Below are positions 55,348 through 64,000 of a DNA stretch of 64,000 nt, piece by piece. The notes beneath the pieces were generated by a model. That model saw only the letters and a list, made by a program, of their open reading frames with translations, made no database searches and was not told the DNA's origin. Origin of the DNA: Anthostomella pinea (lineage: Eukaryota > Ascomycota > Sordariomycetes > Xylariales > Xylariaceae); NCBI GenBank assembly GCA_963556695.1, contig CAUWAG010000003.1, positions 7,440,001-7,504,000 of the forward strand, in the 5' to 3' direction. Positions within the stretch are counted from its first letter, which is position 1. Every line of letters begins with the position of its first letter. The position numbers were made by a program, and so were the translations under genes.

Positions 55348-55979
55348 GGTTTCCAGCAGGTTAGACAGATGTGATATGCTGGAGATGGAGGTTGCAGGAG
55401 ATGCACACAGACGAAAGATGGCAAGAAAAAGGCTTGGTGGTGTGGTGAGTGCAGGTGGGGAGTGGTGACAGGTATGACGGCGGCAGGCGGTTAGGCGTTG
55501 AGCTGATAAGGTAGGTACCTACCTAACCGACGGGGATGGAGTGGAGCCGCTACCGTGCATGTTTAATGTTATGAACCGTTTGGGGAAGTGGGGATTGCGG
55601 GGTGCGTCATTGGTCGGAGTTACATCCGAGTAATAACATCGGACAGGCCAACTGCTGACGGCCAGCTCGCAGCTGTGTGCTTTAAGTGGGTCATCGATAT
55701 GCCAGCCGAGGCTTATTGCGATTGAAGGTTCGCCTGCATCCTGGTGTCCTACAACGCAGATCGCCGCAGTGAGCTTCATCCAGACGTGGTTGAACAGCGC
55801 CTCCTTCCCTTGACAGAGAAGTTATGGCATTGACCTTGCCTCTTCGCCCTTTGCATTATATCCTGCGAACATTATATCTTGCATAGGCCGTGACATCTTG
55901 ACAAGATATTCAGCCTCGCAGATCCCGTCAGGTCCGTATCCGGAAGTACGCTGAAGTCTTGTGCTCCTCCATCAGCAAC
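55348..55979. other. Divergent promoter region
   Basis: Lies between the Atg33-like gene and the dienoyl-CoA reductase gene. No gene is seen. Confidence 0.5.
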
Positions 55980-57100
55980 ATGCCGATTCCCGCGTCCGAA
56001 TACGTCAGCAGCGTCTGGAAAGATGGCATATTCGGTCAGTCGCTCCGGCATAATATAAGACATCTAAGCGACTAACGCACATTCTCTGCAGATGGCCGTG
56101 TTGTATTCGTAACTGGTGGTGCCGGCACCATTTGCAGTGCTCAAACGAGAGCTCTCGTCCACCTCGGAGCGAACGCGTGCATAATCGGGCGCAATGTAGA
56201 AAAGACCGAAGCCACCGCTGCCGACATCGCTACATCAAGGAAAGGCGCAAAGGTGATCGGCATCGGTGGCTGTGATGTTAGAGATGTGGGTAGCGCCTTT
56301 GCGCGAGCCAATGTCACGACGAATGCTGATGTTGTTGTAGCCCGAAAGCCTGCAGAAGGCCGCCGAACGATGTGTGAAGGAGCTTGGCGCTATCGACTTC
56401 GTTATGTACGACCTCTTCCTGGGGAAATGACTTGAGTAGTAAACTGACGCCGCCCGCCCTTAGTGCTGGAGCAGCAGGCAATTTCGTAGCACCCATCACA
56501 AGTCTCAGCTCCAAAGGTTTCAAGACGGTCATGGACATTGACGTTCTTGGCACATACAACACCGTCAAAGCGACGATACCATACCTCATCGAGTCTGCAC
56601 AGAGAAACCCCAACCCAAGTACGAACGGCTTGGCTGGAGGCAGAATCATGTATGTCTCTGCTACCTTTCACTACGCCGGAATGCCGATGCAAGCGCATGT
56701 TTCAGCCGCAAAGGCTTCGGTTGACTCTATCATGGCCTCGGTGGCCTTGGAGTTTGGTCCTTTCGGTGTAACATCCAATGTGATCGCTCCGGGCGGAATC
56801 GCTGGGACTGAGGGTATGGAACGGCTGTCGAGCAGCCAGGTTGACCCCAAGGTATATGGGAGGTCGATCCCATCCGGTCGAATGGGCACCGTTCGTGATA
56901 TCGCCGATGCGACGGTGTACCTCTTCAGCGATGCGGGTAACTACGTCAACGGAGAGATCCTTGTCGTAGATGGAGCCGACTGGAGAAATAAGGGCATGGG
57001 CGTCGGGCTCGACGCTGATATGAAGTATCCTGATTATTTGCTGAAGGGCGAATTTTCCAAATTTGTCAAGAGCGGTCGAAAGGAGAAATCAAAGCTTTGA
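55980..57100 (+). CDS. SPS19: Peroxisomal 2,4-dienoyl-CoA reductase (Sps19/DECR2 type)
   Basis: The predicted protein has 316 residues from exons 55980-56034, 56092-56285, 56341-56405 and 56464-57100. It is an NADPH-dependent SDR that reduces 2,4-dienoyl-CoA during beta-oxidation of unsaturated fatty acids. The Rossmann motif VTGGAGTICSAQT is followed by GCDVRDPESL, the family-typical IDFVIAGAAGNFVAPI and SPEDS-like segments ending NVIAPGGIAGTEGM and FSDAGNYVNGEILVVDG. The last residues, KEKSKL, are a canonical PTS1 peroxisome signal, which supports the compartment. All junctions keep phase only with the stated exons. Confidence 0.92.
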
Positions 57101-58546
57101 TGGATGATAACATCAAGACTTTTCTTTCACGCTCTCCCAAGGAAGTGAGGGTCCAAGGCTCTTGCATGGCCCTCTCCGTTCCCACAACCAACTCCTCGCT
57201 TCCTATGCGAGGTTGATACTGATGGTCGCATCAGTGTTTCGAAATGAGTACATACACCTTCAATATGCTAGAATCCTTTTACTCGAATTGCGTGTTCAAT
57301 GATGAGAGGAGAGTCCATACTCGCCACCGCGGACTGGTTCTGAACCCGTTCTGGCAGGGTAAGCAACATACCGGTACGCACTCGAATCGCTCAGGGTTCC
57401 GATCACCTTTGAGTTTTCCGTGAGCCCCAACGAGCACTTCATTCTCTACCCTCTTTCCCCCGATCGACTCCTTCTTGCCGTGGGGGCTGAAGTTTGGTAT
57501 GTTTTCTCATTCGCAGATGTCTGTCAGGGCGTAGTACGTGGTATTGTCCACACAGTCGCTGAGGTGAACACGTACGACCCTCACGAGACTCGAGTAGGGC
57601 CAGCGATTCTAGCTTATTCGCTTCGAACCTTCTGAGGACCTGAATTGCGCCCAGCTCATATGTGCTGGCAGTTTTCTCGGGGATACCTTAGCAGGATCGC
57701 GGACGTCTTGTACATGGTTCTGGAGGAGGACCACATCACAATGTACAGCGCCATGACTATACAAAATGATATGTGTCGCTGTCTTTGTCTTGGTATAGAC
57801 CATACCGGTTTACCTTTACGAGGTGAAGGGATCGCTGTTCTAGTTTTGTGGTGTCGAATATACCTCTGGGGAGCTCGTTGTCTGCAAGAATGGTGCGTCT
57901 TGGCGCAGAAAGACTTCACCCAAGTCTCAAGGGATCGATTTAGGATATTTCACAACCCCAAGAGGGAGCACAATCGGAGACCGAGCGCCTAGATCCAGAC
58001 ACAAATCGAAGACTGGGATGCATTGCTGTAACCAGGGTCCTGTCCACATCTCAGCTTCGTGCGCTGGGCCAGTACTGTAACTCAGAAGGCTTCTATGAGT
58101 ACGGATTCAAAGGCAGGGACGGGGTCAGGCACGTATTCCTTCGCCCTGAAGAGTCAGAAATCTGTCATGCCGATGACTCACCGTCGAAGTGTACCATGAT
58201 CAAAGAGAGTAAAAAGTAAAAGGGGTATCTCAAGGGCTTGGCGCGAGGCAGGGCGACGCATAAGGTTGACTTGAAAGGGGACAGAGTCATCACCACTACA
58301 AATTTACACGAGAGGAATCGGGGAAGTTGTGTACTTCTATTAGTCTATCAATCTAAGTTGGATCACTGTATTGGAGCTTTGGCAGTACCTACCTAGCGCT
58401 GAAAATAGTGGGTCAGGTTTCGCGCCAAGAAGTGACAGGTTGTCCAGGACAAAGGCTGCCCCCTGAATTGGCCAAATTAGAAACAAGCCGGAATCCTGCC
58501 TTGGTGTAGGCGATTCCCGTAGCTAGTCGATCCGTGACAGAGAAGA
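57101..58546. other. Region with a possible gene remnant
   Basis: No complete gene. A coding-like plus-strand stretch at 57405-57992 is listed separately. The rest is unremarkable. Confidence 0.4.
57405..57992 (+). pseudogene. Unassigned coding-like remnant
   Basis: The frame reads VSPNEHFILYPLSPDRLLLA and then VCQGVVRGIVHTVAEVNTYD, ending in YSLRTF before a stop. Similar-looking codons continue in other frames (LSRIADVLYMVLEEDHI). The codon pattern suggests a real protein of a family I cannot name, now interrupted. Confidence 0.35.
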
Positions 58547-59014
58547 TCAACTCTCCTTCTCATCACTACTTGCCTGGTCTTTGGAGTACCGATCTTCTTG
58601 TGTTGAAAGATCCCCTTCATCTGAGCCGTATGCCTCACTCGGGGCATATTCGTGGTCGGAACCAAGCCCATCACTCCAGTTAAAATACTCTTCCTCTAAG
58701 TACTGTTCATCCAGAGTTTCTTCTCCGTCCAAGCTCCTCTCATCTCCAGCTTCGGTCTCCTCGTCACTGTCTGTGCGAAGCTTGCGGTCTCGACCATTTT
58801 GGCGGATTCTCGATCTGACGCAGCGACTTTTAGCATTTGTCCGCTCGTCCCGCGCTCCACGATCGGTGCAGACTTTTGCCCCCTCGGGGATCTTTACTGA
58901 GATGGAAGCTGTTGCCTTTTTGGACTTGGTGATGTGGGTAGTGTTCATACCTGGCGCAGCTTCCTCCACCGAGAAGTCGGAGTCGCTTGCGTGAGTAATC
59001 TTCGTGTTAGACAT
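58547..59014 (-). CDS. Hypothetical acidic low-complexity protein
   Basis: A 155-codon frame from an ATG at 59014 encodes a Ser/Thr/Lys-rich first half and a strongly acidic second half (DSDEETEAGDERSLDGEET, EEEYFNWSDG). No domain, signal peptide or membrane segment is seen. The biased composition keeps antisense frames open too, so its reality is uncertain. Confidence 0.4.
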   Translation of the reverse strand: MSNTKITHASDSDFSVEEAAPGMNTTHITKSKKATASISVKIPEGAKVCTDRGARDERTNAKSRCVRSRIRQNGRDRKLRTDSDEETEAGDERSLDGEETLDEQYLEEEYFNWSDGLGSDHEYAPSEAYGSDEGDLSTQEDRYSKDQASSDEKES

Positions 59015-60020
59015 TCTGTTGATGTTTACTACTCCGTAACTGGGATTGAATAGAGTATGTAGGGCAGATTATTGGTATTGGTGTCCAAAGAACTGCGTAG
59101 ATTGTCAGTGAAGAAGGGTGACCTGGTCGATTCAGTCAAGCCGGAACCTGAGCTGGCATACCCTCTCTTATATATTCAAGGTCATAGTACCTTCAAAACA
59201 GTCTATTGCAATGCAGTTCAAAGAGAAATTGTGCATGCCAAAGACTTCGTTACGAGTGGCCTTTTGTCTGCCATGCAATATGGGGTGATTCTGCTTCATG
59301 GCCATTGTTGCTTTGCCTCACCAGGGATCTATCCTGTAAAATTGCTTTGTCGTCTCTCGGAGTGAAAGGAGGAGTTCCTGACAGATCATATCCACCAGGT
59401 AGTTGTGAGTTGTCCACCCGTCTTTCCCCGAGCCTAACACGCTGCTGCTCATCGTTCTTCCCAATTTTCTGGGAGTGAGCTGCACAAACGCCTGAAAAGT
59501 GGTACCACACTGCTCAGCTCACAGCGAGCCGTCTAATGAGGCCATCTGCGCCCATCACGGATGAATTCCCATGGAATTCGCGTAGGGGTGTGCGGAGCAG
59601 TGAGGTAAAACACCACAAGCTCAAAGGGCTCCATTTCGTCCCAAGATACACGCAGAATCATCGATTACTACTGCTATGACTTGCTGTCAAAACGAGAAGT
59701 TATGTGGTCGACTTTTGCTTCACTTTGCAGATTCCGAGTCTTGACGAAAACATCGTCGCCGCCTCCGCGCGACGGCGAGCACGGCGACGTTGGCGATAAC
59801 AAAGAACCCCCTTCCGCATTCCAACACTTACGGACCGTCGCCGGTAAAACGAGTGGACGATGGAACGCGAGCAGTTGCCTGCGAATTCTGCTTCAATTGG
59901 TATCATACTACAGCTGCTAATTGATCGCACTTCACGGCGCTCCCTTACAGCACTCCCGGCAAATATGCACTTCCCAGAGGGCCAGCCACAATTACACTCC
60001 CGCGCTTCGCACGGCAGACC
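59015..60020. other. Intergenic region
   Basis: Several open frames of up to 97 codons lack motifs. No gene is supported. Confidence 0.45.
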
Positions 60021-61216
60021 TCACTTCGCCTCGGGGACGAGAACCGTACTTCCCTCAGTCTCAGCACCCTTCTCCCTGTCCTCATAGTGCTTGTCCAGAT
60101 CCGTGACGACCTGCCGACCGCTGAAATTGGTCATGATGGTCTGGCTCTTGGTCCGCAGCCCATACGAGTACCAATGCGGCAGACCTTGGAGACACTGCAG
60201 AAAATGGCCGAACAACGGCGTGATGACCTGTCCGCTCTTTCCGCTGAAGATCTGCTTGCAGATAGCGTCGGCGACGGACTCGGGCTCGAGATTGGGCACG
60301 ATAAACGGCGGGGCCGGGTTGTCGTAGCCTGTGAAGAGCTTTGTCTTCGTGTAGCCCTGATTGACGATGATGGTGCGGACCTTGGGCGCGTTGTACCGCG
60401 TCTTGAGCTCGGCCGAAAGGCCGTCGTGGAAGGCTAGAGAGGCGGCCTTGGAGGCCGAGTAGTCGACCATGTTCGGCGCGCTGAGCCAGGCGGCGTAGGA
60501 CGTCACGGTGACGACCATGCCGTGGTTCTTCCTGACCATGAAGGGCAGGAACTCCTTGACCGTGTGGAAATGCGCAAACGTGTTGACGTCGAAGGTGAAC
60601 TTGAGATCTCTCTCGCTGGTCTCGAGGATCGTCTTGCCTCGCGCCACACCGGCGTTGTTTACCAGGATGGTAGGCTCGCCCACCTTGGCCCGGACCTCCT
60701 TTGCTACTTCGGCCAGGTCGGCGGGCGAGGTGAGATCGCACTTGAAGTAATACACGTTGGGTCCTTCGGGACTGTCAGCGACCTGCTCAGGAAACAAACA
60801 GCGACGGAGAGCTGCGACTCACCTCCTTCATACGTCATCGCTTGGATATCCAGCACCGCAACCTTGACGCCTCGCTCCACAAGAAGCCTCGCGACATGTC
60901 CTCCAATTCCACCGGCGCCACCTGTCACGACGGCGATCTCCTTCGGCCAGTCGTAGGTATCGCGGGTCCAGTTGTTGACCACGCCCTGCGAGTAATAGCT
61001 GCTCAGCCAGCTGGCCAGGCCGGCGTAGAAGAGCGTCTTGATGCGGGAGAAGGCTGTCGGGTGCAGCATAGTCATGTCCTCGCCCTTCTTGGTGAACTTG
61101 GCGAGCAGCAGCAAGGGCAGCAGCACCACCGGGTTCAGCGCAGTGCGGCCGATCAGCCTGAAGATCGGGTCTGCGGTCAAACCCTCGCGGGGCAGGAGGC
61201 CATTGTGAATGGGCAT
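60021..61216 (-). CDS. Membrane-associated SDR (retinol dehydrogenase/DHRS-like)
   Basis: The predicted protein has 377 residues from exons 61216-60834 and 60771-60021. The 62-nt intron GTATGA...GACAG gives exact phase and a family-length fit. Using the nearby GTGAGT donor breaks the frame. The N terminus has a hydrophobic anchor (ALNPVVLLPLLLLAKF). The cofactor motif is VVTGGAGGIGG, followed by LVNNAGVARGKTIL, and the active site is VDYSASKAASLAF. This organisation matches ER or lipid-droplet SDRs related to RDH10/DHRS enzymes. Likely substrates are lipophilic alcohols or ketones. Confidence 0.87.
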
Positions 61217-61924
61217 CTTGAGATGGTGATGCCGGTAGTCTTGCAGAGAGGGCTTCTTGAGCCAGTGATAGATATCTGGGCGAGAATGGTGGGGTTGTTA
61301 TCAGCACAATGGAGCTGAGCTAAGGCCAGCAGAGAAGAAAGAAGATGCGGAGTTGGTGAGGACGATGAGTTCCAGCTCTTCAAGCTCTATGTCAGGGTGT
61401 CAGGTTCATATTCCAATGGTCTTGACCAAACCCCGTTGGGGTCGCCATGAGGTCAATGGTCGAGCTACCGAGGCTTCTGATAGACCTTGGCCGGCAATGA
61501 GTGCGGGGACGCTTCGGACGCTTCGGACGCTTCATTGACAGGGGACCTCACATTTGAAGCTCCACTGACGACACCTGTCTAACGGTTTTCGTGAGAGGCA
61601 TCTTATTGTTATTATTGGGATATGCCCGTTTGAGAGGGGCGATCGGACGAACCTGGTTGACAGGGTGATTTATTATTTCACTAGGGGCACAGATATACCA
61701 GTTCGGCGGGCAAGCTCTCATCCATAAAGTATGCACGAAGCCGATGAAAGCAGGCCGGTAAACTCTCTTGATTACCCAATCGCCAGGTGGGGCACCCGCC
61801 TCGGCTTTGCGGTGACCATTTCTGGTTCCAGAGGGGGACACCGAACCTACTTACTCGAGTAGCAGGCTCGGGGAGAACGGACGCCTGAATTGCTGCTGGT
61901 TATAAGAATGGTGAATTGAGGGTA
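61217..61924. other. Intergenic region
   Basis: SDR promoter side and 3' flank of the GPI-anchored protein gene. Short CTTCGGACG repeats lie at about 61510-61534. No gene is seen. Confidence 0.5.
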
Positions 61925-62859
61925 TCAAAGACTAAACACGCAAATTGCAGCAACTGCTGATATCCAAAGTACGGCAGATCTCCATGAGAACTCGAGTGCG
62001 CCAGCGCCGCTTCCGAGTCCGTTGGCCGCATCTCCCTCGGGCTTCAGAGGACCCAAGCTGTCGCCATCGCCAGATGAGGCTTCGGCCTGCTGCACCACTG
62101 TCGCATCGCCCGGTGCGAACAGGATGCCCACGCTATTGGCGGCATGGGCGTCTATCTCTTCTGGTGTGAGCAGGAGATTGTTGACCGAGTCACAAGACGG
62201 GTTGTTTCCGACAAACTCGACCTTGTTGGTGACTGAAATGGGGACATCGAAGATTGTATAGTGCTCCTCGTTGTTGAGACGGAAGTTCTGGCGAATCGAT
62301 ATCTGGCGAAGCATTAGCGATCGCGGCCTTGAATGTGCCCAGATTGTATCTTCCTTTACGCACGTTGTACTCCCCATGGTCGCTGTCTTGGCTTGTCGGC
62401 TGCCCAACGCCAATCAAGCAGTCTGGCCAAGTCCACTTCACATGCTTGACAGTGCTGCCAGGCTCCGAGGCCATGATGTCGCCCAGGCTGGCATTATTTG
62501 TCGAAGCTGTCCCATTCGTGATGGTAAAATTCCGTCCCGTGTCGTAACTATAGAGGAAGATGGTGATGTTGTGGATGAGGCTGGGGCTGTCAGCATCGTA
62601 GGGCGGCAGGTTCAGCTTGCCGTTGGCGGAAACATCAAGCGCAACCTCGATGGTGTCTGTACATGCCGTGCATTAGATCTCGACCCGGGTTCCTGGATAT
62701 CGAGTACGAACCTCCGCCTAAAGGCGTCCCGGGCTGTGGGGCGTCAAGCACCGCGAAACCGGGTGTGAATATCTGGCCGCCCGCGGTAGTGAAGTTGAGA
62801 GCAGATGTCCAGTGGGAACAGATCAAGAGACAAACGATATTAGGCACAAGAGATCTCAT
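61925..62859 (-). CDS. Predicted GPI-anchored surface protein
   Basis: The predicted protein has 272 residues from exons 62859-62712, 62656-62364 and 62302-61925, all junctions in phase. The signal peptide is MRSLVPNIVCLLICSHWTSA. The ectodomain contains several N-glycosylation sequons (HNITIF, RNFTIT, TNGTAS) and a conserved WTWPDCLIGVG. The C terminus has a small-residue GSGAG region, then a hydrophobic tail (SAVLWISAVAAICVFSL), the pattern of a GPI attachment signal. The family is fungal and uncharacterised. ATG 62859 is chosen because it starts the signal peptide. Confidence 0.82.
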
Positions 62860-63928
62860 TTTGGCAGTATTTGCCTCAGTGACACGGTCGGCAAAGTACA
62901 AGGAAACTGCGCGGGAGAAATTGCGGAAGCACCATCACTCGACGGAAGACGTCGAATATGTAGCCAAAGGAAAGCGGACTATGTACTGTTGTTGGTGATC
63001 GACTCGAGAAGCAAAACAAGGAAGAACGGCACACTGATCCTTTCGTTATGCCACGCGCAGTTGCTTATGCCATATGGCTTGAGATGACAGAACCCATACC
63101 CTGGACAGCAAATAATTTGTGAGAGATCTCTGGAGATTTTACCGGGTTCTCAGAAATCCAGCACGCTTCGAGACACTCCCTGTCGCTACTTGAACTTCAT
63201 TCTATGCTCAGCTCTGGGAGTCGGGATGGGGAAGGATGCACAGAGACGGCGCGGCTGATATCTCCCCCAAGACAAGATAAATATCATCATGCAAAGTCTG
63301 CGAATACTTGGACATCGCGGAGACTTTCAATCTGCAGTGTCATGCCGAGATCGTAAGCTCGCGTTTGGAGACGCAGATGAATCCAGACATACGCAGGCGA
63401 GGTTTCAGAATGACATGCAACATCGAACCAGAAAGGACGGGCCCCGGCAGGGAGAATGAGACGGACCGTGGCCCCTGGAATTGCCCATCCAATGGGTGTT
63501 CCCAGCCAATCAGACCGAGCTCAGGGGAGCCAGACTTGGCCCCGCTGGAAGGGCGCCAGCTACCGTCAACCGGCTGGAGACGGGACCGGGACCTGGACTC
63601 TCGACCTTTCCAATGCGCCTTTCGCTATCGACACCAGTGGACCTTGTTCTTCGAAGGGCTTGCACCAGCATTCCAAACAAGTTGATTGGCTGCACCTGAG
63701 TATATGCCAGGTCTATAAATGCACCGTGCTGTCACTGGTTAGCGATTTGGGGCTAAGGGAGCGCAGTCGATTCACCTTTCACGAATCATTGACAAGCTTG
63801 CCATCGACAGCAACGAATAGGCTCTCCGTGGTGTTCATGCTTCCGGATCTGGCCCGAGTACCCTTGTTTAGGTCATCAGACACGTTCGGTGGAAATCCTT
63901 TGCACCAGGACAGGAGGAAGCGACGGTC
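62860..63928. other. Divergent intergenic region
   Basis: The plus-strand open frames here (for example 63456-63932) have no recognisable features. No gene is supported except the start at 63929. Confidence 0.45.
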
Positions 63929-64000
63929 ATGAAGGCATTACGGACATCATCCGCCCTAGCACGGCAGACGTGTCGCCGTCAGCAGCCTACCGAGAACTGC
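63929..64000 (+). CDS. Start of a probable mitochondrial protein (partial)
   Basis: ATG at 63929 opens 24 codons to the window edge, reading MKALRTSSALARQTCRRQQP. The Arg/Ser/Ala-rich, acid-free start looks like a mitochondrial targeting presequence. The rest lies outside the window, so no function can be given. Confidence 0.5.
   Translation, partial: MKALRTSSALARQTCRRQQPTENC

Noticed and set aside
60082..60741. 219-codon alternative frame inside the membrane SDR
   Set aside because: Arg/His-rich composition with no motifs. The SDR motifs are in the other frame.
63308..63932. Overlapping plus-strand frames near the right edge
   Set aside because: Composition is proline/glycine-rich by chance and no frame shows a domain or a good start.

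Overview
The window looks like a chromosome segment of a filamentous ascomycete (Pezizomycotina, most likely Sordariomycetes). Short GT-AG introns interrupt most genes. The gene content is fungal: a C2H2 plus Zn2Cys6 regulator, a HET-domain protein, a tannase-family esterase, an Atg33-like protein, an ELMO protein, a zf-GRF protein and a peroxisomal 2,4-dienoyl-CoA reductase. The mobile elements are Fot1/pogo, Tad-like LINE and Ty3/Gypsy types, with base changes that look like repeat-induced point mutation (RIP). The genus cannot be named from the sequence alone.

Layout. (1) 1-13.2 kb is a gene-bearing arm: a short-chain dehydrogenase (SDR, +), a convergent MFS transporter (-), a long regulator (+) and a secreted trypsin-like protein (+). 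(2) 13.6-17.4 kb holds a nucleotidyltransferase-like gene (-) broken by a 2.2-kb pogo/Fot1 element. The two halves still join in frame across the TA target site. (3) 18.9-27.6 kb is euchromatic: alpha/beta hydrolase, LURP-one-like protein, seven-exon SDR, cytidine deaminase and ELMO protein. (4) 27.6-46.5 kb is a transposon island of nested and decayed elements: a long-inverted-repeat element hosting a solo LTR, a Gypsy 3' end, a Tad-like LINE, a second pogo copy hosting another solo LTR, patatin and FTA2-like gene fragments, three copies of a 254-bp LTR, and a 471-aa transposase-derived ORF. (5) 46.5-64 kb is euchromatic again: zf-GRF protein, HET protein, tannase/feruloyl esterase, Atg33-like protein, Sps19-type reductase, a second membrane-linked SDR, a GPI-anchored surface protein and the first codons of a probable mitochondrial protein.

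The genes do not form an obvious single pathway. The first SDR, the MFS transporter and the regulator are neighbours and could be a small catabolic or metabolite locus, but that is inference only. The most unusual signals are splicing architectures: an apparent [D1] stwintron in the tannase gene and a two-nucleotide exon in the first SDR. The well-dated nested insertions with exact target-site duplications are also notable. Exon coordinates were derived by eye from reading frame, splice consensus and family conservation. All functional calls come from recognition of motifs, not from searches.
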